Source: Papilionanthe hookeriana x Papilionanthe teres (Eukaryota > Streptophyta > Magnoliopsida > Asparagales > Orchidaceae). Taken from it: a stretch of DNA of 64,000 nt. The translations under genes were made by a program, and so were the position numbers. The stretch's first letter is position 1, and the number at the start of each line of letters is the position of its first letter. The stretch covers positions 30,271,520-30,335,519 of the forward strand of contig CM040431.1 of NCBI GenBank assembly GCA_022702705.1. Reading direction: 5' to 3'. The notes beneath the pieces were generated by a model. That model was not told the DNA's origin. It worked only from the letters and a program-made list of their open reading frames with translations, and made no database searches. Below, piece by piece: positions 46,352-57,335 of this stretch.

Positions 46352-46900
46352 CCAATGACTATGACATAGAATAATCGTTGGAAGATCAAGCAGCCAACTA
46401 ACAACACAACATGGATATCAGGAAATACCACAATGAAAGAGGAGTGGACGATCTATGGAGGATTAGCCGATCGACCATACATGAAACCATTCGATTGGCC
46501 AGCAGCCTAAAGATCTGGAGGCCACTCAAAGACAATCTAGACAGTCAACAAAACTCAATGCGATTGATCAAGTACTAGCACCACCATCAATCGATTGTCG
46601 TTACAAGAATCCAAAGGAAGTTGATCAGCTTTGTTGAACGGTCGCCCAACCTACTATCAGTCTGATGACCTTATTTCATACTTTATTTTATTTTTCAGGT
46701 AACTTACCAGTGACCCGCCATAAGCAAATGATTAGAGGGAAAATATGTAATTATAGCATTCAGACCCCTATGCCTATAAATATGGGCCATTTCATAATAA
46801 TGTTTTCGCATTTCATGGTTTCAACTATTTTTTATTCCTTCTTTGTGTTACGCTCTATTCCTTGGGTGTGTTTCTTGGACGCTTTGGGATTCAACAACCT
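46352..46900 (+). other. Possible LTR or leader of a Tat-type element
   Basis: No coding signal. TATAAATA at 46775-46782 followed by gag-like sequence about 0.5 kb later suggests a promoter-bearing LTR end or leader, but I saw no primer binding site or LTR edge. Confidence 0.3.
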
Positions 46901-48310
46901 TTTAGATGCGGTGAGTGTGTGGGCGTGGAAACATGTCATCAACAAGAAAAGGAGCACAACAACAACAACAGGGAGAACCCAATCAAAAAGCATGGTGGAG
47001 ACAGAGTGTACAGAAGAGTTCGTGGATGGATTAATGCAATAGTGCCTGCAAGATCTAAGAACTCAGATAACAAATCAAATGTTGGGTCAATTTACAGAGG
47101 TCCTCAAAGGAGGGGCCCCTGTTCCAGAAGGGTAAAGTGTTCAGCAAAAACCACTTAACCTCCCTCAGAAGGAACAACCATCACATAGTGAGAGGAGACC
47201 AAACATTATACAAGAGAGAGACGAGGATGTGTTGTATCATGACATTGTCGGATCAGCCCCAGTAGTGTAAAGACAATGAGTTGGGCAAATCAAAGTACTC
47301 TCCCTTCTAATCTCAGAAGTCAAACCCTCAGAGAAGTTTAAGTTGCTAGCTTTAGAGTCATATAAGGGACGGTCGGATCCTAATGAGCACCTCGTGTCAT
47401 TTGAACCCTTGATATGCCTATTAAAGACCCCTGATGCTTGTAAGTACAAATTGTTCTTCAATAACTTGAGATCGTATGCTCCGAGATGGTTCAATGCATT
47501 AATAGCGGAGGTAACTGCCTACTATGCTGAGTTCCAAAGGCTTTGTCTGACACAGTTCACCAATGAACTGAAACCTAAGAAAGTGCCTGATCTCTGTGAT
47601 AATTAAAACAAGGATCGAATGAAAGCTTACGCTCATTGATTACACGGTTCAAGAGAGAAACACTGGATGAGAATGAATTGAAACCAAACATGGCTCAGAC
47701 TGCCCTAACGCAAGGGTTGAGATCAGAGAGGTCTCATTTTAACCTCAAACTTGCAGAGCTGCAGAGCTTAACCGAGTTACTGGAGATGGCTAAGAAATAC
47801 ACCAATGCCTAAGAAAATGCTCCAGATATCTCCAACTTAAGACACCAAAAGTAAATCACAAAACAACTGGTGAAAACTAAGAGAGAACGCACGACCATCC
47901 ATTCTCTTATGTTATAAAGTCATCCCCAATACAACTCATCCCACCATCAAGAAGACCAAAGAAAATGGTTGAAGGAGCATAACCAACGGTTTATCCCGTG
48001 CCACGAACGACTTTAGTATGAACACAAATTTCCTCAATCCACTCCTCTAAGGGTATCAATGGCAGAGATAGTATATGCCATCCAAGATAAGGACTTTTTG
48101 AATAAAGTGCTACCGATGAGAACTAGTGTTTTTCTTTGAGACAACAGAAAGTATTGTAAGTACCAAAGTAATCACGATCACGACACAAAGGAATGTTGGC
48201 ACTTCCAAAGCATGAGTAAGGAGCTAATAAAAGAAGGAATGTCGAAAGAACTCATCGCCCCAAGAGACATGACTCAGAGACAAGGTAAAACCCAATATGA
48301 GGAGCTCCTG
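46901..48310 (+). pseudogene. gag: Tat-type gag remnant (broken)
   Basis: The capsid core is readable at 47290-47606: ALESYKGRSDPNEHLVSFEP, then YAPRWFNALIAEVTAYYAEF and a conserved end. Stops and frame changes follow. At 48154-48205 a zinc-knuckle-like stretch reads CKYQSNHDHDTKECWHFQ, continuing open to about 48300. The N-terminal part (46930-47150) is Gln/Asn-rich and shifted. No protease or RT follows; element C begins at 48935. It is a different gag from those at 922, 51193 and 57336. Confidence 0.65.
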
Positions 48311-48934
48311 TTGGCATTAATTTGTGATATGACAAGTGTATGATGTCTGCTCGAGTGCTACAAAACATTTCTTGATGCACACGTTGATTCTAATTGTGTA
48401 AGAAATCCATTTCAGACCTCCAGATGTGCATTGAAGGGGAAAGCGCTCGGTGTTTTTCCACTCGACTTTAGTCATTGCTTAGATGAAGGGCTGTCAACAT
48501 TTTGTCAGTCGGAATCTTCGAGTGGGACAACAGATCTCGTTCACCACATCACGTGTGAATCATGCTCAAATTGGCTCATCTATTGGCAAAGTTGTCCAGA
48601 TGACCTCAGATGACAAAACAGACTGTGTGAGTGCGTGCAGACATCGATTTTACCTAGAAAGAGTACCCATTTCATTATGGCTTCGTGCATGAGCCAACAA
48701 CATGAAAATTAAGGCTTTTAAATAATAAATATTAAAATATAGCTTTAAAACTCACGCATGCACCATCTCTCCTGGGTCATTCTTCACATGCCATAACCCT
48801 CTTTTTCATGAAACTGAGCCTCCTCCCCAACTTTGAAAGGGCTTCCTCGACCCCAGCCTCACCACACACGTGACAATCGCCTCATTCTTTTCTTCTTTCT
48901 GACCCTCTAGAAACCAAGTCTGAGCGAGGATTCC
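48311..48934. other. Sequence between the gag remnant and element C
   Basis: No gene recognised. It ends with ATTCC (48930-48934), the predicted target-site duplication of element C. Confidence 0.35.
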
Positions 48935-50925
48935 TGACACGCCTAAAATATATACGTTTTTTCTATATCATTTTACTCATTTTTTATGATATTACACTTT
49001 AAAGGAAGATAATTTGTATGTTTTTTTGGTTTTAGGTATAAGAAATGGTGATTGGAGCAAAAGGAAGCAAAAACAGTGCAATTTGGAGCAAAAACGAGCA
49101 AGAAATGAAATTCTGCCCTCACATCTTTCGATAAGTCTTTTGATGCTTAATCTTTTTTACACTTCTTGCATATTTTTGAATGAGATTATACTTTAAAGAA
49201 AGATTTTTTCTATACTTATTTTGTAGGACTACCTGTTACGAACGCAACGCAACTGAAACGGGGCGAATCAGAGCTAAAACGGAGCCAAACGGAGCAAAAT
49301 GGTGGAGCTGCGTAGAGCCTGCTCGCTGACGGCGGCCACGATCTCGCCGACGGCGAGATTTTCCAGAAAACACCGAAAAGTGCCTGAAAAGCTTGCCGAC
49401 AGCGAGCTCGAACCCACTGACGGCGCCCGGAAGGTTTTTGACCGACTTTTGGCGGTTTTAGGCCTAAATTCGACGTATTTGGACTCTTTTTTGAAGGGGT
49501 GCTTATGAAAACTCTTTAAAATTCATTCATACTCTTTAAAATGGAAAATATAAGTTAGAAAAGTGAAGAATTTTAGAAGAGAAATAGAGGAGAAAAGTGG
49601 AGAAAAACTTGGAGAATGTTTAGGGATTTTAGAATAGGAGTAGAAATGTAGATTTCTACCCTTTTGGAGAGATTGGAGAGGAGATTTTGAGAGAATTTGT
49701 AAGGGAATTTGCTAGCATTGCATGGATCAACGAGAGACTTTGTTAGAGAGATCTTCGTTCTTCTTTCAAAGGGAAAAAGCTAAGTATTGTTCTTCATTAT
49801 CTTATGATTTTGTAAACACTTGCGTAGTGGAATTACTTTTGTTAAATGAAATTTTCCTTTGTGTTTTCTTCGTGCTTTGTGACGTATCTCTCTTACTCTT
49901 TCTTTTTCTTTGGAAATAGTGGCATGAGATGATTAGGCCATTCTTTTCATTTTACTTTTCTTTTGCAATGAGTAGGATTCATGATAAGGATATTGGGATG
50001 CTTGCTAAAAGATATTTTAATTATAAATGTGATGGTTTTTACTTGCACTTCATTTACATTGCAATAAGGGCCCATTGTAGTGTTAAAATTTGTTGTAATT
50101 ACGTTAAGTCCCGAAGGGGCATATGTAATTCTGAACAAAGTGGAACCACATTCAAATTCCATGGATGATGAAGTTCATGAGAATTGAATGCAAATAAATA
50201 AGGAAATAATATTATCGGGCGTAGAATTGGAGATTTTAGAGTGACAAGCTAAAATCCTCAATTCGATCCTATCGTTTGGGTGTTGAAGCGGAGATGTTAG
50301 CCCTCTGGCGAGGGGAACGTGGGAGCTCCGAAGTGAGAGCCGGTATCCTCCCAGCCTAGCCACGGATTCAGTAACCAAGCATAGGATTAGTCAATGTTCT
50401 ATATGCCTTGACCAAAGGGTAAAGAATAGGATTGCTCCTATTTGGCACATACAATATTTAATGCATCTCAATCCTATACATTATATATTTCATTACATAA
50501 GAATCGTAGTTTTTAATATCTCAAAATTCTCCAAACCAATTCATCTAAAAAGGGTTATATTTAGAATTGTTATTTGCATTTAGATATAGTTACTATCTTT
50601 ACATTTAACACTTGCATTTAGGAGTAGTTGCTAGATAAAACACAATTTTAATTGACATTCCAAACTAAGAACTATTAGTATGAGACTAGAATTTGACTAA
50701 AGACCTCTTACTTCACTTCCTCGTGGGATCGATACTGGGGTTTTTAAAGAAAACTCTATATTACTTGAAGCGATATGTATACTTGCGTAGTACCCCTAGT
50801 GTGTAAAATATTTTCTAATTTTTATATCATTTAAGATTTTGCACACTAGCCGCTATTTATAAATCAGATCAATTTTTTGGCCATCTTTTGGAAGTTAATT
50901 TACTGCGTAATTGCGGGTCGGGTCA
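48935..50925 (+). repeat. 5' LTR of element C
   Basis: Starts TGACACGCC and ends GGGTCA before the primer binding site, about 1.99 kb. It is longer than the LTRs of B and D partly because a block holding TTACACTTTAAAGG (48992) recurs at 49184 as TTATACTTTAAAGA. It shares the GAGGGGAACGTGGGAGCTC block near 50312 with B and D but is the most diverged of the three. Confidence 0.75.
49324..49425. promoter_or_regulatory. Paired dyad cluster in the LTR of element C
   Basis: Sites start at 49324 (CGCTGACGGCG), 49345 (perfect), 49394 (TGCCGACAGCG) and 49415 (CACTGACGGCG): two pairs, both 21 bp, pairs 70 bp apart. Confidence 0.7.
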
Positions 50926-50931
50926 AGTTTT

Positions 50932-50949
50932 TGGCGCCGTTGCCGGGGA
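50932..50949 (+). other. Primer binding site, element C (tRNA-Asp type)
   Basis: TGGCGCCGTTGCCGGGGA, complementary to the 3' end of plant tRNA-Asp as known for Athila. Spacer AGTTTT separates it from the LTR. Confidence 0.85.
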
Positions 50950-51192
50950 AGCTTCAGTAAGAACTTTAGGATAAATTTAGTTGAAGTAATTAGGCTTAGA
51001 GTTGGAAAACTATAGTGTCGTAAAAACTATTTTTATGTGAAAAGTGTTTTTATATGAAAAAGTGTTGTGAAAAAAAAACAAAAAAAAATTGTTTGTGTGA
51101 AAAATAAGGTGTTCGTGAAAATGTTTTGTTGTGTTGAATATATTTCATATGTTATTTGTTTACTTATCAATGTATTGTTTGTTGTGTTGTGT
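50950..51192 (+). other. Leader of element C
   Basis: Untranslated sequence of 243 bp between primer site and gag, with A-rich runs; in D the same interval is only 52 bp. Confidence 0.5.
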
Positions 51193-52440
51193 ATGCGAAA
51201 CAAAGGATCTGCAGGACTTGTACCTTATGATCCCGAGTTTGAAAAAAAATAAAAAAATAATAAAAATACAGAAAGGACTCGAAAAACTAGAAATGGAAAT
51301 GGAAAACTTTCAAGATAATAACTTGGAAAATCATCATAAATCATTGAGGGATTACATAAATCCTACGACAGATGAAATTCACTCAAGTATACAAAACCCT
51401 GTCGTAGAAGGCGACTCATTTGAAATAAATCCCGAGATTATCCAATCAGTGCGAACAATCAGCTTGAGGAACTCCTTTGGAGGATCCCTATTTACACTTA
51501 TTAAATTTTCTAGAACTTTGTGCTACATTTCGTTATAACGGTATGTTAGACGATGCTGTTAGATTAAGGCTTTTTCCTTTCTCACTAAGGGATAAGGCTA
51601 AAATTTGGTTATACTCTTTAGCACCTGGTTCTATTAAAACTTGGGAGACGTTAACTCAGAAATTTCTAGCTAAGTATTTTCCATCTTCAAGGACTATTCA
51701 ACTTAGAAACGATATTATCTCATTTTTTCAGTATGATGGAGAATCAATATAAGAAGTCTGGGAAAGATTTAAGGAACTCCTAAGAAAGTGTCCACACCAC
51801 GCTCTGCCCGATTGGTTAATCATTCAAACTTTTTATAATGGGTTAGTAGGATCCCTTAGGTCTATAACTGATGCTGCCGCTGGTGGATCATTAATGTCAA
51901 AATCATTTGATGAAGCGTATGCATTAATTGAAGAAATGACTACAAATGAATTTCAATGGCCCTCTGCAAGGGTAAATCGTAAAAATGTAGCTAGTGTTCA
52001 TGATATAGATACGATTACAATTCTTGCATCTCAGGTTGCTGCAATATCAAGGAAGTTGGACCAATTTGGAATGAATCAACCTCAATTTACTCCTATAAGT
52101 GAGGAAAGTTCATTAGGGCCTATGATTGATTCTAAATTATCATATGAGACTTTAAATACCATAACCAACCTATATTCTAACTTTTACAACCCATGTTGGG
52201 AAAACCATCCTAAATTTAATTGGAATCATATTACTGATGGTGGAAACCAACAATGGGAAAATAATCATGCAAATCCTAATGGAAGTTGGAATAATCAGGG
52301 GAACACAAACTATATACCTTCATATCCACTGGACTCTAATATTGATAAAAAAATTTGAGGATAAGAAGATGTCTATGGAAGAAGTGGTATTGCAAATGGG
52401 AAACCAGTTGCAAAGTCAAAATGCTTGCGATTAGAAACAT
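51193..52440 (+). pseudogene. gag: gag of element C (broken)
   Basis: ATG 51193 begins MRNKGSAGLVPYDPEFE, matched in D at 57336. An A-run at about 51240-51265 shifts the frame. Athila-type capsid blocks follow: SLRDYINPTTDEIH, LFPFSLRDKAKIWLYSLAPG, FKELLRKCPHHALPDWL and TDAAAGGSLMSKSF (51345-51905). A stop at 51750-51752 and a frame change near 51470 break it. The tail is Asn/Trp-rich (PKFNWNH and on), typical of this family, to 52358. Confidence 0.85.
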
Positions 52441-53700
52441 AGAGAATCAATCGGGATAAATTGCTAATTCACTTAGTAATAGTACACTAAGGAACACTTC
52501 CTAGCAACAATGAGATCAACCCTAAAGAGAACACTAATGAACAAATAGAAGCCATCCAATTAAAAATTGGAAGAGATATAGAGGATGTGGTTAGAAAAGA
52601 GAAAGATGTTGTGAGAGAAATAAAGGAAACTAAAAGACCTGAAGAACATGTTTCTAAGGATCTGAAAAAATTAATATCTCCAACTAAAATCAGTTTGGAA
52701 AAACAACCACCTCCATTTCCTCAAAGACTTAGACAGCAAAAGTTGGATAAAAATTTTTTAAAGTTTATTAAAGTACTTAAGAAGTTAACGATAAATATTC
52801 ATTTCACTGAAGCTTTGGAACAGATGCCAAGTTATGCAAAGTTTATAAAGGATATATTAAACAAGAAAAAGGAAATTTGGGGATTACGAGACAGTTGCAA
52901 TAAGTGAGGAGTGCAACGCTATACTTCAGAAAAATTTTCCTCAGAAACTTAAAGATCCTTGTAGCTTTACAATTCCTTGTGCAATTAGAGAAAAATTATG
53001 TGGAAAAGCTTTATGTGATTTAGGAGTGAGCATTAATGTGATGCCTCTATCTATAATTAGAAGGTTAGGTTTAGTCGATATTTCTCCAACTACTGTAACC
53101 ATTCTATTAGCTGATCGATCTATCATTTATCCAAAAGGAGTTATAGAAGACGTGCTGGTTAAAGTGGATAAATTTATCTTTCCTTTGGATTTTATTGTAT
53201 TAGATATGAAGGAAGACAAAGAAATTCTAATTATTTTAGGGAGACATTTCCTTGTTACTGGACAAGCTATAATAGATGTGAAAAAAGGAAAGTTGACTAT
53301 GAATATTAATGACCATGAAGTCACTTTTGATGTATTAAAGACTATGAAATATCCAGCTGAGAGAAAAGATGATGATTGTTTTTGGATATATGAAATTGAT
53401 TATCTAAGTAAAGACCATTTCCAAGAAAGTTTTGAGGGTACGTTAGCAGATGAGATTGAAATGGATTTTCATAATGATTCAAAAATGTTAGTTAAAGAAG
53501 ACTGTATGTATGTTCAGGAGAGGTGTGAAATGATGGACGCTACCAAAAATAGTAAACTTTTAATTCCATCTGTTGAAAAATCTCATGAACTTAAGATGGA
53601 TGTACCCCCATACAATTTTAAAACCTATCTATTTAGGGAATTCATCTACACAACAAGTCTTTATATCTTTAGATGCGACTCAATCACAAGAAAAACTTGA
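52441..53700 (+). pseudogene. pro: gag C-terminal linker and protease of element C
   Basis: The charged linker at 52530-52890 contains PPPFPQRLRQQKLDK and LEQMPSYAKFIKDIL. After a frame change near 52890 the protease runs 52900-53640 with the active-site loop LCDLGVSINVMPLS (Asp codon at about 53020) and LGRHFLVTGQAIIDVKKGKL near 53240-53295. The Pro of the usual GRPF is His here. Ends at TGA 53698-53700. Confidence 0.85.
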
Positions 53701-54133
53701 ATTGAATGATGAACAAGATAAAATTATTGAACTAGGACTTGGAAGAGAATTTGAGGATAAATTTCAAAAGAACTTTGAGTTGAGAAAAAAGGATAATGAT
53801 ATTGGAAGACCATTGGAAGAAATTCCTAGGGAATTAGAAAAACCTATTTCCTCAACTAAGATAGATCCTCTATCATTTAATAATTATAAAGGGGAAGAAT
53901 TGGAAGATAACTTGAATCATAAGAGTGACATAGAAGAATTTGATCCAAAATCTGAATTATCTAGAGAAAATCTAATCCAAAATTTGGGAGATATTGAAGT
54001 ATCTTATAAAGATTCATTTCTTATAAATTTCAAGGATGATATTAATATGCGGATTGAGAAAATCAATAGAAGAATATTGTATCTAGAAAGAAATATGAGG
54101 AACAATGATATAAATTCATCTAAAAAGAACTAG
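53573..54133 (+). CDS. Unrecognised acidic ORF replacing pol in element C
   Basis: Open for 186 residues. The first 40 or so (YLGNSSTQQVFISLDATQSQ) correspond to the pre-RT linker of Athila. From about 53705 the sequence is new: acidic and Lys/Glu-rich, with no RT motif, ending in a helical stretch MRIEKINRRILYLERNM. In another relative this point leads into RT. I recognise no family. It may be a captured fragment, or a changed linker after deletion of pol. It is one of the longer uninterrupted frames in the window. Confidence 0.5.
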   Translation: MKNLMNLRWMYPHTILKPIYLGNSSTQQVFISLDATQSQEKLELNDEQDKIIELGLGREFEDKFQKNFELRKKDNDIGRPLEEIPRELEKPISSTKIDPLSFNNYKGEELEDNLNHKSDIEEFDPKSELSRENLIQNLGDIEVSYKDSFLINFKDDINMRIEKINRRILYLERNMRNNDINSSKKN

Positions 54134-54274
54134 CTGAATGAAAAATTATAATTTGAGGATTTTATAGGAATCACTGGATCTGAAATTGATTGGGCGATTG
54201 ATCAAGGATTACTTAATTGGAATTTTGATCCAGGTGGAATCATTTATCGGGCTAATGACGTTAAACCAAGCACT

Positions 54275-54294
54275 TTATGGGAGACAACCCATAG
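54275..54294 (+). promoter_or_regulatory. Post-pol hairpin, element C
   Basis: TTATGGG-AGACAA-CCCATAG preceded by GTTAAACCAAGCACT. The loop differs from B by one base; the outermost pair becomes T-G. Confidence 0.65.
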
Positions 54295-55695
54295 TTATCA
54301 GTGTGATTTGATTTAGTGCGCTTGAGAGTCATGATTGTTAGTGTTGTGTGGTGTTTGCATTAGAGTGGATTGAATTGATGTTTATGTGTCATTATGAATT
54401 GATCAGTTTGATTGATGATTGGTAGATGTTTGGATTATTAGTAGTTTGATTTGATCTTTGTGTGTCATGAGGGAGGTGATTCCTTGACTTCTTACTGTGG
54501 TTAGACTTTTATGTTCTCTTGTAGTAGTTGGATTGACGAGTTCACTACAACTCGGGTCTCACCCGGACTTGACTTTTACAAGAGATACCATGAATTTAAA
54601 TTGTAACATATCTATCTCAATTTTGATACTTCTTTTCTCTAACTTTCATTAGGTAGGAGTCATGAACCTATTTGATGAATACCATGTAGATGAGTTTACA
54701 CTATTTTTTATAACAGTTAGAGGTGCTTAATTAAAAAGATTAGGTGATGCCTGAGATTGGTGTCCGGAAACTAATTTATTAGGGATAATCTTATCTTTGG
54801 GATTATAATCTATAAAATCATTTTAAAGTACCTAATTTACTAGTGTAGTGATTCCGTTAGAAATTGAAGGTAACGTAGTGAGATTGGTTGAGTTAAAGGT
54901 TGAGTTAACCTCATTTATCATATGTGTGTTTATGTTTGTGTTACAACTTTATTTAGGTATTGAAGAACATTTTTATATTCCCTTACTGATACCTACAATG
55001 CTAGTTAGACTTTGGTTTTGTTAATTTCATTCTGGCATGATTAGTTTAGATTTACTTTCTGTTGCATATTGTTCTATTCTAATGAATACTTGCAAATGAT
55101 TTTGATAAATATTTGTGGTAGATAGAATTTCTAAATTGTTTTCTTCCTGCTTATATTTTCTGTACTAAATGCTATATATGTTAAAAATTAAGTCTGGGGG
55201 TAGGAAGAAAACTAAAATTTTAATGTGAAAATACTTCCTTTTAGTGTAATTTTATTACAAGCATGTTTTAGGTTAGCTTTACTTTCTCCTACAGTTTTTC
55301 TATCCTGATTATGCATGTAATGAATTTGATAGGATGTTGTAGTAGCAAGTAGATTCAACCTTTACTTTTTCTTCCTGCTACATTTTATGAAATTAATTGT
55401 AAAATATTTTTGAAATTTAAGTTTGGGGGGAAGAAAAATATTAACTCTTATTTGTTCTCAATTATTATATTTTCAAAAATTATTAGCATAACTTCTAGCA
55501 ATTGAACCTTGCTTGAGATAAATAAAACTTTTTATTTCAGTTGAATATTATGGAAGGATTGGATGAAAGTTTTTAGTAATAAAAGTTAATTTTATAAGGA
55601 TAAGATATTTGGTATAAAAGAATTTGATTATAGTTTACTATTTAAAGTAAAAAAAAATTGTATTTTTGAAATGTTAAGAGACTTAAAGTATTGTG
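54295..55695. other. 3' untranslated region of element C
   Basis: AT-rich. It has two polypurine-like tracts: AAGTCTGGGGGTAGGAAGAA at about 55189-55208 and AAGTTTGGGGGGAAGAAAAA at 55419-55438. After the second, sequence matches the left arm of the element B foldback and stops at 55695, where the D LTR begins. Confidence 0.6.
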
Positions 55696-55877
55696 TGTTG
55701 ATCACAGAAAAATACATTAAGAAATTCATATCTATTTTTGATGAAATTGCACTTTAAAGAAAGGTATTTTCTTTATTTTACTGCAGGAATGAAGATTTAT
55801 AAGTGATGGAAGCAAAAAACATGAAATGAAGCAAATTTGGATCAAAAAGGAAGAAATTCATGCAAATTGAACTAAGT

Positions 55878-56047
55878 CGCCGACGGCGAGATCGAGGCCG
55901 CCGACGGCGAAATTACTAAGGAGAATTTCTGAAGGATTTATAACTACCTCGCCGATAGTGAGCCAGAGCCCGCTGACAGCGAGATCAGGTGGTTTGAATA
56001 CCTTCTAGAAGCCCCGCTGACCGCGAGATCGTTTCCCACCGACGGCG
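55878..56047. promoter_or_regulatory. Paired dyad cluster in the LTR of element D
   Basis: Sites start at 55878, 55899 (both perfect), 55950, 55970, 56015 and 56037: three pairs with 21, 20 and 22-bp spacing, pairs 72 and 65 bp apart. The cluster ends 83 bp before the TATA box. Confidence 0.75.
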
Positions 56048-56129
56048 AGACAGTTCAAAATGCAAATATTTTGAACCTGGACACTTTTTGAAGAGGTGTT
56101 TAAGCACCCCTTGGACCTTTGCTTACCTC

Positions 56130-56137
56130 TATAAATA
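56130..56137 (+). promoter_or_regulatory. TATA box, LTR of element D
   Basis: TATAAATA, followed by GAGG; the clearest core promoter among the three Athila-type LTRs. Confidence 0.6.
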
Positions 56138-57265
56138 GAGGCCCAATTCTAGTGTTTTAGTGTGTCTTTTGAGTCTTAAAAAAGTTTCTCTAGAGTCTTT
56201 TATGTGTCTAATTTAGTAAGTCTGAGTGTGTTTAGTGAGTTTCTTTGGTTTATTTGAGTGCTATTAAGAAGTTGTTGTACTAGAAGGAAAAGTCAAAGGA
56301 ACTTCAAGGAGTCTGCTTGGGGAAGAAATTAAGATAAGTATCTTTGTTTATTGTTGTTATTAACTATGAAATCCATGCTTTGTTTTATTCTCATGCATTC
56401 TGAGTAGTTTTCTTAATCTTTCTCCTTGTTTATGAAAGTTATGTGAATTGATGAAATTAAATAGAAGTACCTAATATATTAAAATAAATTGTGATAATTT
56501 TTACTTAAAACTTAATTTACTTTCAATCTGGCCAATTGAGTTGTTAAAATATGTTGAATTATCAACTATAGTAAAAATTACATCCAATATTCAGGGAAGT
56601 CAAAAGCCTTGGAAGGCGGGTGCAAATAAATAGGGAAATATTAATTATCGGACGTAGAATTGGACATTTTAGTGTGACAGACTAAAATATTCAATTCGGT
56701 CCTATTGTTTGAGAGCTGAAGTGTAGATGTTAGCCCTCAGGTGAGGGGAACGTGGGAGCTCTGAAGTGGCAGCCAGTATCCTCCCAGCCTAGCCGCAGAT
56801 TCAGTAATCAAACATAGGATTAGTCAATGTTCTTTGCACCTGGACCAAAGGGTAAAGAATAGGAATGCTCCTATTTGTCACAATACAATTTAAAAATTCT
56901 ATTTAAATTCATCATTCACTTAATTTTTCTAAAAATAAGGAGAAGGAACTTTTTCTGAATTATTTAAATCAACTTATTTCAAGCATTAGTTTACTTTAGT
57001 TTGCTTTAGTTACTTTAAATTTCCGTTTACTATATTAGTAAGTAATTCCTTTAAATTTAGCTAATAACAAATCTGTTAAAAACTTCCTTGTGGGATCGAT
57101 AACCACGACTCCACTAGAGCCCTGTATTACATGATACGATACGTATACTTGCGTAGAATCCACATTATACATTAAATCATATATCTATATTTAAAGCGGG
57201 ATCAAGTTTTTGGTGTCGTTGCAATAAACATAAATTGCATACATATTAAAAGTGGGTCAAGTTTT

Positions 57266-57283
57266 TGGCGCCGTTGCCGGGGA
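57266..57283 (+). other. Primer binding site, element D (tRNA-Asp type)
   Basis: TGGCGCCGTTGCCGGGGA, identical to that of C. A decayed copy, TGGTGTCGTTGC, lies 55 bp upstream at 57211. Confidence 0.85.
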
Positions 57284-57335
57284 AGTAAAGAAATTATTTA
57301 CTAGAGTAACAGACTAATTTATTTTATTAAATTGT

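Larger units (their letters stand above)
48935..55695 (+). mobile_element. Athila-type derivative C (gag-pro element lacking RT, RNase H and integrase)
   Basis: Order: 5' LTR, primer binding site, leader, gag, protease, unrecognised acidic ORF, post-pol hairpin, 3' untranslated region. The whole RT-RNase H-integrase block and the X1/X2 ORFs are absent, yet the hairpin and polypurine-like tracts remain. It is cut at 55695 by the LTR of element D; its own 3' LTR would lie beyond the window if D is nested in it. Similar gag-only or gag-pro elements that depend on full relatives are known in plants. Confidence 0.7.
55696..57259 (+). repeat. 5' LTR of element D
   Basis: Starts TGTTGATC and ends GGGTCA before the primer binding site. 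It is closest to the LTR of B. The TATA box TATAAATA is at 56130-56137. Near its end a first junction-like block, GATCAAGTTTTTGG (57200-57213), precedes the real one (57255-57268); the true LTR end could therefore be near 57203. Confidence 0.8.

Noticed and set aside
49722..50168. Open frames in LTR C with hydrophobic stretches
   Set aside because: They lie within an LTR shared with B and D, where the frames are not kept.
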